Below, piece by piece: positions 41,141 through 48,478 of a stretch of 64,000 nucleotides of DNA. The first letter of the stretch is position 1. Each line of letters starts with the position of its first letter. The notes beneath the pieces were generated by a model. The model was not told the DNA's origin. It saw only the letters and a list, made by a program, of their open reading frames with translations, and made no database searches. This DNA comes from Alphaproteobacteria bacterium. GTDB taxonomy: Bacteria > Pseudomonadota > Alphaproteobacteria > Micropepsales > Micropepsaceae. The stretch lies in assembly GCA_028871345.1 (NCBI GenBank), contig JAGWNK010000002.1, forward strand, positions 186,001 through 250,000, in the 5' to 3' direction. A program made the position numbers and the translations under genes.

Positions 41141-44100
41141 AGGACATGGAAGAAAAAACTCCGGACCATCTTCGCGCTGCCGGTCATGTTTCTCCCCCCG
41201 TTTACGGGGGAGGAAATGGCGAGGGAGATGTCACCCGCTATCTGGCCAACGCCCGCAAGTTGGAAGACGCCCACGCCTATTCGCCGGACCAGGAGCACGA
41301 TGCCTGCGGCGTCGGCTTGATTGCTGCGCTCGACGGCAAGCCGCGGCGCGAGGTCGTGGTGCGGGCCATCGAGGCCCTCAAGGCGGTGTGGCACCGCGGC
41401 GCGGTCGACGCCGACGGCAAGACCGGAGACGGCGCCGGCATCCACATCCAGGTGCCGCAGGACTTCTTCCGTGCCCAGGTCGAGCAGACCGGGCACAAGC
41501 TCAGATCGGGCCGCATCGCGGTCGGCATGATCTTCCTGCCGCGCACCGACTACAACGCGCAGGAGACCTGCCGCACCATCGTGGAATCCGAAATTCTGCA
41601 CTCCGGCTTCTATCTCTACGGCTGGCGCCAGGTGCCGGTGAACATCTCCATCATCGGCGAGAAGGCCAACGCCACGCGTCCCGAGATCGAGCAGGTGATG
41701 TTCGATGCCGGTGTTGACGACCTCGAGACGCTCGATCGCCGGCTCTATCTCTGCCGGCGGCGGATCGAGAAGGCCGTGCGCGCCGCGGCGATCCAGGATT
41801 TCTACGTCTGCTCGCTGTCGACACGCTCGCTGATCTACAAGGGCATGTTCCTGGCTGAGCAGCTGTCGAACTTTTACCCCGACTTGACCGACGAGCGCTT
41901 CGTCTCGGCCTTTGCCATCTTCCACCAACGCTACTCGACCAACACCTTTCCAACCTGGCGGCTGGCCCAGCCCTTCCGCATGCTGGCTCACAACGGCGAG
42001 ATCAACACGCTGAAGGGCAACGTCAACTGGATGAAGAACCACGAGGTCAAGATGGCCTCGGAGCTGTTCGGGGCCGAGGCCGAGGACATCAAGCCGATCA
42101 TCCAGCCCGGCGGCTCGGATTCGGCCGCGCTCGATTCCGTATTTGAAGTGCTGGTGCGCGCCGGTCGGGCCGCCCCCCTCGCCAAGACCCTGCTGGTGCC
42201 GGAAGCGTGGTCGAAGAAGGCTTCCACCATGCCGGAAAGCCACCGCGCCATGTACGCCTATGCCAACGCGGTGATGGAGCCCTGGGACGGCCCGGCGGCG
42301 CTCGCCGCCTCGGACGGCCGCTGGGTGATTGCCGGCATGGACCGCAACGGCCTGCGCCCGATGCGCTACTCGGTCACCGACGAGGGGCTGCTGTTCGTCG
42401 GCTCCGAGACCGGCATGGTCGTGCTCAGCGACACTCATGTCACACGCAAGGGCCGCCTTGGCCCCGGCCAGATGATCGCCGTCGACCTGGCGGTCGGCAA
42501 GTTCTACGAGGATCGCGAGATCAAGAACCGGCTGGCCCGCGAGTACCCCTACGAAGAGTGGATCAAGAACGTCGTCGACCTCGAGCCCATCATCGGACCG
42601 GGCGAGGAACCCGTGATGTTCTCCAAGGAGGCGCTGCGCCGCCGGCAGATCGCCGCCGGCTTCACCACGGAAGACCTCGAATTGATCCTCCATCCCATGA
42701 TCGAGGATGGCAAGGAACCGGTCGGTTCGATGGGCGACGACACGCCGCTTGCCGTGCTGTCGGAGAAGTACCGGCCGCTGTCGCATTACTTCCGGCAGAA
42801 TTTCAGCCAAGTGACCAATCCGCCGATCGATCCGCTGCGCGAAGCGCGCGTCATGAGCCTCAAGACCCGCTTCCGCAACCTCGGCAACGTGCTGGTCCAG
42901 GACGAGAAGCAGACCGAGGTCTATGTGCTGGAGAGCCCGGTGCTCTCCACCGGCATGTTCGCGCGCATGAAGGAGCACCTGGAAGGCCGCTTCTACGAGA
43001 TCGACTGCGTCTTCCCGCTCGCCGAGGAACCATTGCGCGACGGGGCGCTGGCCCAGGCCATCGATCGCATCCGCGCCGAAGCCGAAGAGGCGGTGCTGCA
43101 GGGCTACAACCATCTCATTCTCACCGACGAGCGCCTCTCGGAGGAACGTGCTGCGATCCCGATGATCCTCGCCACCGGCGCGGTGCATTCCCACCTGGTG
43201 CGCCGGGGCTTGCGCACCTACACATCGATCAACGTCCGTTCCGCCGAATGCCTCGACACCCACTACTTCGCGGTTCTGATCGGCGTGGGCGCCACCACGA
43301 TCAACGCCTACCTGGCGCAGGACTGCATCACCGAGCGCCACGCCCGCGGGCTGTTCGGCACGCTGACCCTGGGCGCCTGCGTCAAGCGCTATCTCGACTC
43401 CATCAGCGCGGGGTTGCTGAAAATCATGTCCAAGATGGGCATCTCGGTGATCTCATCGTATCGCGGCGCCTACAATTTCGAGGCCGTCGGCCTGTCGCGG
43501 TCGATGGTGGCGGACATCTTCCCGGGCATGCCGAGCCGCATCTCGGGCATCGGCCTGTCGGGCATCGCCAAGAAGGTGGCGCGCCGGCACGCCAAAGCAT
43601 TCGACGACGAGGTCGCCATCCTGCCGATCGGCGGGTTCTACAAGGCGCGTCAATCGGGCGAAACACACGGTCACCGCGCCGACCTGATCCACCTGCTGCA
43701 GACGGCCGTCACCAACGAGTCCTATTCCATCTACAAGCGCTATTCGGACGGGGTGCGCGGACTGCCTCCGATCTCGCTGCGCCATCTCATGGATTTCCGC
43801 CCGGCCGGGGCCGCCGTGGCGCTCGAAGAAGTGGAGTCCATCACCGAAATCCGCAAGCGCTTCGTCACGCCGGGCATGAGCCTGGGTGCGCTGTCGCCCG
43901 AAGCCCACGAGGCGCTCAACATCGCCATGAACCGCATCGGCGCCAAGTCCGATTCGGGCGAAGGCGGCGAGGATCCCGTCCGCTTCAAGCGCAAGCCCAA
44001 CGGCGACAATGCCAACTCGGCCATCAAGCAGGTGGCGTCGGGACGCTTCGGCGTCACGGCCGAATACCTGAACCAGTGCCGCGAACTCGAGATCAAGATC

Positions 44101-45747
44101 GCCCAGGGGGCCAAGCCGGGCGAAGGCGGACAGCTTCCCGGCCACAAGGTGACCGAGATGATCGCCAAGCTGCGCCACGCCACGCCGGGCGTGATGCTGA
44201 TCTCTCCGCCGCCGCATCACGACATCTATTCCATCGAGGATCTGGCGCAGCTCATCTACGACCTCAAGCAGATCAATCCCGACGTGCGCGTCTGCGTGAA
44301 GCTGGTGTCTGCTACCGGCATCGGCACCATCGCGGCGGGCGTGGCGAAGGCCAAGGCCGACGTCATCCTGATCTCGGGCCACAACGGCGGCACCGGCGCC
44401 TCGCCGCAGTCGTCGATCAAATACGCCGGCGTCCCCTGGGAAATGGGACTGACGGAGGCGAACCAAATCCTGACACTCAACAACCTGCGTCACCGGGTGA
44501 CGCTGCGCACCGACGGCGGCATCCGCACCGGCCGCGATATCGTCATGGCGGCCATGATGGGCGCCGAGGAGTTCGGCATCGGTACCGCGGCGCTCGTCGC
44601 CATGGGTTGCATCATGGTGCGCCAATGCCATTCCAACACCTGCCCCGTCGGCGTCTGCACCCAGGACGAGAAGCTGCGCCAGAAATTCACCGGCACGCCG
44701 GAGAAGGTCGTCAACCTTTTCAGCTTCATCGCCGAGGAAGTGCGCGAGATCCTTGCTTCGCTCGGCATGCGCAGGCTCGAGGACGTCATCGGGCGCACCG
44801 ATCTGCTCGCCCAGATCAGCCGCGGCGCCGAAGAACTCGACGATCTCGACCTCAACCCGCTGCTGGTGCAGGCCGATCCCGGCAACTACGCGCGCCATTC
44901 GACGCAGAAGGGGCGCAACGAGGTGCCCGAGACGCTCGACGCCCAGATCGAGAAGGACGCCTTCCCGCTGCTCGACCACGGCGAGAAGATGCAGCTCGCC
45001 TACAATGTCCGCAACACCATGCGGACCATCGGGGCGCGCACCTCGTCGCGCATCGCGCGCAAATGGGGCATGACGGGCCTGCCGCCGGGGCATCTGACCC
45101 TGCGGCTGCGCGGCTCCTGCGGCCAGTCGCTCGGCGCCTTCTCGGTGCAGGGCCTGAAGATCGAGGTGTTCGGCGACGCCAACGACTATGTCGGCAAGGG
45201 CCTGTCGGGCGCTACCATCGTTCTGCGGCCGATGACCTCGGTCCGTTTCGTGGCGCGCGACAATACCATTATCGGCAATACGGTCCTTTACGGCGCCACG
45301 GCCGGCAAGCTGTTCGCGGCCGGCCAGGCGGGCGAGCGCTTCGCCGTGCGCAACTCGGGAGCGACGGCGGTCGTGGAAGGCTGCGGCTCCAACGGCTGCG
45401 AGTACATGACAGGCGGCAACGTCGCCATCCTCGGGGCCGTGGGCGACAACTTCGCGGCCGGCATGACCGGCGGCATGGCCTTCGTCTATGACGCCGACGG
45501 TCTGTTCACAGAGCATCTCAATCCTGACAGCGTCGTCTGCCAGCGCGTCGGGACCGAGCATTGGAACAGTGTGCTGCGCGCGCTCGTCGAGGAGCATCAA
45601 GCGGAGACCGGCTCCGTCTTTGCCGCGGCGTTGCTGGCGCAGTGGGACGTCGAGCTGCCGCGCTTCTGGCAGGTCCTGCCCCAGGAGATGGTGCATCGTC
45701 TGGAATGGCCGCTGAAAGACGAACAGGTGGCGATCCCGGCGGAGTGA
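41137..45747 (+). CDS. gltB: glutamate synthase large (alpha) subunit
   Basis: 1536 residues from GTG 41137 (ATG 41146 also possible). The mature enzyme starts at Cys57 in HDACGVGLIAALDGK, the nucleophile of the class II glutaminase domain; residues 1-56 are the propeptide. HQRYSTNTFPTW and AHNGEINTLKGN belong to that domain. The central and FMN domains follow, with SGEGGEDPVRFK and SGHNGGTGASPQSS. The 3Fe-4S ligands are Cys1158, Cys1164 and Cys1169 (GCIMVRQCHSNTCP). The C-terminal GXGXG domain is complete. Odd: the propeptide contains a translated palindromic repeat (residues about 19-32). Confidence 0.95.
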   Translation: MKDMEEKTPDHLRAAGHVSPPVYGGGNGEGDVTRYLANARKLEDAHAYSPDQEHDACGVGLIAALDGKPRREVVVRAIEALKAVWHRGAVDADGKTGDGAGIHIQVPQDFFRAQVEQTGHKLRSGRIAVGMIFLPRTDYNAQETCRTIVESEILHSGFYLYGWRQVPVNISIIGEKANATRPEIEQVMFDAGVDDLETLDRRLYLCRRRIEKAVRAAAIQDFYVCSLSTRSLIYKGMFLAEQLSNFYPDLTDERFVSAFAIFHQRYSTNTFPTWRLAQPFRMLAHNGEINTLKGNVNWMKNHEVKMASELFGAEAEDIKPIIQPGGSDSAALDSVFEVLVRAGRAAPLAKTLLVPEAWSKKASTMPESHRAMYAYANAVMEPWDGPAALAASDGRWVIAGMDRNGLRPMRYSVTDEGLLFVGSETGMVVLSDTHVTRKGRLGPGQMIAVDLAVGKFYEDREIKNRLAREYPYEEWIKNVVDLEPIIGPGEEPVMFSKEALRRRQIAAGFTTEDLELILHPMIEDGKEPVGSMGDDTPLAVLSEKYRPLSHYFRQNFSQVTNPPIDPLREARVMSLKTRFRNLGNVLVQDEKQTEVYVLESPVLSTGMFARMKEHLEGRFYEIDCVFPLAEEPLRDGALAQAIDRIRAEAEEAVLQGYNHLILTDERLSEERAAIPMILATGAVHSHLVRRGLRTYTSINVRSAECLDTHYFAVLIGVGATTINAYLAQDCITERHARGLFGTLTLGACVKRYLDSISAGLLKIMSKMGISVISSYRGAYNFEAVGLSRSMVADIFPGMPSRISGIGLSGIAKKVARRHAKAFDDEVAILPIGGFYKARQSGETHGHRADLIHLLQTAVTNESYSIYKRYSDGVRGLPPISLRHLMDFRPAGAAVALEEVESITEIRKRFVTPGMSLGALSPEAHEALNIAMNRIGAKSDSGEGGEDPVRFKRKPNGDNANSAIKQVASGRFGVTAEYLNQCRELEIKIAQGAKPGEGGQLPGHKVTEMIAKLRHATPGVMLISPPPHHDIYSIEDLAQLIYDLKQINPDVRVCVKLVSATGIGTIAAGVAKAKADVILISGHNGGTGASPQSSIKYAGVPWEMGLTEANQILTLNNLRHRVTLRTDGGIRTGRDIVMAAMMGAEEFGIGTAALVAMGCIMVRQCHSNTCPVGVCTQDEKLRQKFTGTPEKVVNLFSFIAEEVREILASLGMRRLEDVIGRTDLLAQISRGAEELDDLDLNPLLVQADPGNYARHSTQKGRNEVPETLDAQIEKDAFPLLDHGEKMQLAYNVRNTMRTIGARTSSRIARKWGMTGLPPGHLTLRLRGSCGQSLGAFSVQGLKIEVFGDANDYVGKGLSGATIVLRPMTSVRFVARDNTIIGNTVLYGATAGKLFAAGQAGERFAVRNSGATAVVEGCGSNGCEYMTGGNVAILGAVGDNFAAGMTGGMAFVYDADGLFTEHLNPDSVVCQRVGTEHWNSVLRALVEEHQAETGSVFAAALLAQWDVELPRFWQVLPQEMVHRLEWPLKDEQVAIPAE
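41191..41213. repeat. palindromic repeat inside the gltB propeptide
   Basis: CCCCCGT-TT-ACGGGGG with flanking TCTC and AGG forms a hairpin. The following bases (GAGGAAATGGCGAGGGAG) continue the pattern of a dispersed alphaproteobacterial intergenic element. It is read in frame as SPPVYGGGNGEGD in the cleaved propeptide. Confidence 0.6.
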
Positions 45748-45854
45748 AGTGCAATCGCCTCAAATCCGCGCTGTGGTTGCACCTGCGAGGCACTCCACCA
45801 ATCACCTGCCATCCGCCGCTATAGTCCCTTCGCATCTCTGTGGAAGGGGCCATC

Positions 45855-46238
45855 ATGTCGAAGTTCTTCTTCTATTGGCTGCCGCGCATTCTGGCGATCC
45901 TCCTCATCCTGTTCATCAGCGTGTTCGCCCTCGATGTCCTCGAAGAACACGCCAGTCCTGCCCAGATCGCCACGGACCTGTTCATGCACCTGATCCCAAG
46001 CCTGGTTCTGCTGATCGTCCTCATTGCGGCTTGGCGCTGGGAATGGATCGGCGCGCTGGTCTTTGCCGGCGCCGGCGCATTTTATCTTTATTCCGTGTGG
46101 ATCAAGCACTCGATCGCTCCGCAGCAGACATTTGAGCAGCACGTGGGCATCAGCCTGCTGATCGCCGGACCGGCGCTGCTCGTGGCCTTCCTGTTCCTGG
46201 TGGGATGGTTCTCGCGGCATAAGCTCCGCGGTGCATGA
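45855..46238 (+). CDS. small integral membrane protein
   Basis: 127 residues from ATG 45855, with GGAAGGGG five bases upstream. Four hydrophobic helices (LPRILAILLILFISVFALDV, FMHLIPSLVLLIVLIAAW, IGALVFAGAGAFYLYSVW, GISLLIAGPALLVAFLFLVGW). The phrase FALDVLEE after helix 1 is typical of a widespread DUF of four-helix proteins. Function unknown. Single gene after gltB. Confidence 0.7.
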   Translation: MSKFFFYWLPRILAILLILFISVFALDVLEEHASPAQIATDLFMHLIPSLVLLIVLIAAWRWEWIGALVFAGAGAFYLYSVWIKHSIAPQQTFEQHVGISLLIAGPALLVAFLFLVGWFSRHKLRGA

Positions 46239-46351
46239 CCAAGCAGGGCGCGGCAAGTCGTACCGCACGAGAGGGTCGATGGCTCGGCGCCCGCGCGCGG
46301 GGCTTACGGTGACGCGACTATCCGCCGTGAAAACGTTTGCGCGAATTCACT

Positions 46352-46382
46352 TCATTCCGGCGAGCAGCGTTCGGCGGAGTGA
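46352..46382. repeat. short palindromic repeat of the TCATTCCGGCGA type
   Basis: TCATTCCGGCGA, seven bases, then TCGGCGGAGTGA (10 of 12 bases complementary). The ends match those of the longer element in the ATPase gene at 48823 (TGTCATCCCGGC). It lies in the 234-base intergenic region before 46473. Confidence 0.5.
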
Positions 46383-46472
46383 CGCGCGGCAATGGTGACG
46401 ATAGGTCGCCAACGCCAATGCGCGCAAAGTCGACGGCGAACGAGGCCATGATCGGGTCCCGCCGGAGCGCAA

Positions 46473-47054
46473 ATGAGCCGCATATTCCTCTTGGACGGAC
46501 ACCCCGATCCATCGCCGGAACGGCTGTGCGCGGCGCTCGCCGATGCCTACGCCGGAGGCGCCCGCCGATCGGGGCACGAAGTGCGCCGCTTCGACCTTGG
46601 CGCCATGGAATTCCCCCTGCTCCGCACGCGGGACGACTTCGAACACGGAGCGGTCTGCAAAGACGTCGCCCACGTGCAGGACGCGCTGCGCTGGGCGGAT
46701 CACATCGTCGTCTTCCATCCCCTCTGGATGGGCAGTCAGCCGGCGCTGCTGAAAGGATTGTTCGAACAGGTCTTCCGCTACGGGTTCGTGCTGTCCAACC
46801 CGGAAGACAAGCGCTCGACGCAGCTCCTGAAGGGCAAGTCGGCGCACATCGTGATGACCATGGGCATGTCGGCATTTTCCTATCGCTGGTATTACGGCGC
46901 CCATGCCATGCGGGCCCTGGAGCGGAGCCTGCTGCGTTTCGTCGGCATCTCTCCGGTGCGCCGGACCTTGATCGGCGGCGCCGAGGAGCTTTCGCAGCGC
47001 AAGCGCCGCAATTGGCTCAACCGCATGCGCGAATTCGGCGCGCAGGCGCAGTAG
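46473..47054 (+). CDS. NAD(P)H-dependent oxidoreductase, flavodoxin-like fold
   Basis: 193 residues from ATG 46473, with GGAG five bases upstream. Flavodoxin-2 fold: MSRIFLLDGHPDPSPERLCAALADAY, then ADHIVVFHPLWMGSQPALLKGLFEQVFRYGFVL, the typical strand and active-site loop of MdaB/KefG/NQO-like enzymes. AHIVMTMGMSAFSYRWYYG follows. It should bind FMN or FAD and reduce quinones or similar electrophiles. Convergent with the gene at 47058. The physiological substrate is unknown. Confidence 0.82.
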   Translation: MSRIFLLDGHPDPSPERLCAALADAYAGGARRSGHEVRRFDLGAMEFPLLRTRDDFEHGAVCKDVAHVQDALRWADHIVVFHPLWMGSQPALLKGLFEQVFRYGFVLSNPEDKRSTQLLKGKSAHIVMTMGMSAFSYRWYYGAHAMRALERSLLRFVGISPVRRTLIGGAEELSQRKRRNWLNRMREFGAQAQ

Positions 47055-47057
47055 GTG

Positions 47058-47834
47058 CTACTTCACCTTGGTGATCCTGCCGCCCTCAATCGACCACACA
47101 TCCGTGGCCGACGTGCCGACAAAGAATGTGGCGCGATAGGACAGGCTGGCGAATACGTGGGTCTCGACAGGCGTATTGGAAACAATGTGCGTGAAGTAAT
47201 AAGCCACCGGCTTTTCGCCTGACTGTCCTGTCTTTGACAGCATCAGACAGCTCTTCGATAACGCATCCTTCTGGATGATAGATTTGCCGTCGGCGGAGAT
47301 CGTAAAACGCTCGTGTCCGCCGATCATCATCTGCTGAGGATCCTTCGTGACAGACATGACCCAGACGAGCCATGACTTTCCGTGCGGGTCCCAAAACGCA
47401 ATTGTATTTGCTGGTTCATTCGAACATCGAAAATCGAAATTCTCGGCCGCAAGTTCACGGGCATTATATTGCGCGATTTCCACGGACTGGAGGGTGCCGA
47501 CTAACGGCTCCGTAAGTTTCGGCTCTTCACCTGGCACAAACGCAACGTCGTACACTGCCTCCGGTCCATTCGCGCCACTCCTGATGAACCTGACAACATT
47601 CAGGTCGGAACCGTCGTCATCCACAATCCATGCTCGGATTCTCCCGGATTGAAGGTCTGCGAGACTGTGCTTCGCTAGCAGGATGTCCGTCGCCTTCCAA
47701 GCTTCCTGATCCTGTCGGTACATGTGCTGGCCCAGCGCTTCGATCGTGGCGAGATCGAATTCACGAATCGGCTTGTCGTCGGCGGATGCCGGCAGAACCA
47801 GCATGGCGCCCACGATCGCAAACCAACGGCACAC
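47058..47834 (-). CDS. secreted hypothetical protein with atypical base composition
   Basis: 258 residues from GTG 47834. The signal peptide MCRWFAIVGAMLVLPASA is short but clear. The mature part is mixed alpha/beta with two Cys (FRCSNEPANTIAFWD and LSKSCLMLSKTG). FDLATIEALGQHMYRQDQEAWKATDILLAKH begins the mature domain. GC is visibly lower than in neighbouring genes and codon use is less biased, which suggests recent gain. I do not recognise the family. Convergent with the flavoprotein gene and divergent from csoR. Confidence 0.6.
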   Translation of the reverse strand: MCRWFAIVGAMLVLPASADDKPIREFDLATIEALGQHMYRQDQEAWKATDILLAKHSLADLQSGRIRAWIVDDDGSDLNVVRFIRSGANGPEAVYDVAFVPGEEPKLTEPLVGTLQSVEIAQYNARELAAENFDFRCSNEPANTIAFWDPHGKSWLVWVMSVTKDPQQMMIGGHERFTISADGKSIIQKDALSKSCLMLSKTGQSGEKPVAYYFTHIVSNTPVETHVFASLSYRATFFVGTSATDVWSIEGGRITKVK

Positions 47835-48159
47835 GACTGCCCCCGGCCGCCTTTATCGATAGGGAAAGCATAGTCGATTTTGGCACACCCCGCATCCCAG
47901 CCTATTCCACGTTCAATCTGAGGAACCCTACCGCGCGGTGCGGGTCGGAACGGTAGCGCGGCGCGGGCCAGGACGGCGCGAAATCGAACGCGCATTGAGC
48001 GCCCAGCAAGATCTTGGCGTGCATTGCGAGGTTCCATTCATGGATCGCCCGAGTGTAAAATTTTCGACCGGGGCGATCGCGATCACGGACGCCAAGAGAG
48101 CGCGCACGGCGTCTCCATCAAAGCGACCACCCCTTGTCGCCTGCGGCAATGAACCATAT
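47835..48159. other. gene-free stretch upstream of csoR
   Basis: About 325 bases between the divergent 47058-47834 gene and the csoR operator. Open frames here on both strands have no ribosome site and look like noise of high-GC DNA. No RNA gene or repeat was recognised. Confidence 0.4.
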
Positions 48160-48176
48160 ATACCCCCCGTGGGTAT
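48160..48176. promoter_or_regulatory. csoR: CsoR-type operator
   Basis: ATACCC-CCCGT-GGGTAT is a perfect 6-bp inverted repeat with a C/G-rich centre, the usual form of CsoR/RcnR operators (TACCC...GGGTA). It lies 30 bases before the csoR ATG, within the expected promoter, so CsoR would repress its own operon and release it when copper binds. Confidence 0.7.
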
Positions 48177-48205
48177 GCTGGCACAACCCTCAAAGGTTCG
48201 AGAGC

Positions 48206-48478
48206 ATGGCAAAGGCGCTACCGAAGCTCATCTCACGGCTGGCCCGCATCGAAGGCCAGGTGCGCGGCGTCGCGCGCATGGTCGAGGAAGAACGCTACTG
48301 CATCGACATCCTCAACCAGATCCAGGCGATCAAGGCGGCGCTGCGCCGCGTGGAGGAGGATGTCCTCAAGGGCCACGCCGCGCACTGCGTCGCGCACGCC
48401 ATCAAGAGCGGCGACGCCAAGGACCAGACCAGGAAATTCGAGGAACTCGTGGAGTTGTTCGGCCGCTATGGAAAATGA
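48206..48478 (+). CDS. csoR: CsoR/RcnR family metal-sensing repressor
   Basis: 90 residues from ATG 48206. All-helical: [60 protein letters not shown]. The metal-binding pattern is C-(x)n-H-xxx-C: Cys in RYCIDIL, His and Cys in AAHCVAHAI, i.e. the Cu(I) CsoR-type W-X-Y-Z set with Cys, His and Cys. It binds DNA as a tetramer and lets go on Cu(I). Its stop overlaps the start of the ATPase gene by 11 bases. Confidence 0.85.
   Translation: MAKALPKLISRLARIEGQVRGVARMVEEERYCIDILNQIQAIKAALRRVEEDVLKGHAAHCVAHAIKSGDAKDQTRKFEELVELFGRYGK

Noticed and set aside
40651..43341. 896-residue minus-strand frame opposite gltD/gltB
   Set aside because: gltD and gltB are certain by motif content; the antisense frame has no domain pattern.
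42207..45491. 1094-residue plus-strand frame inside gltB
   Set aside because: Out-of-frame shadow of gltB, with Arg/Gly/Pro-rich composition.
47928..48212. 94-residue minus-strand frame over the csoR promoter
   Set aside because: It covers the CsoR operator, has no ribosome site and no protein-like composition.
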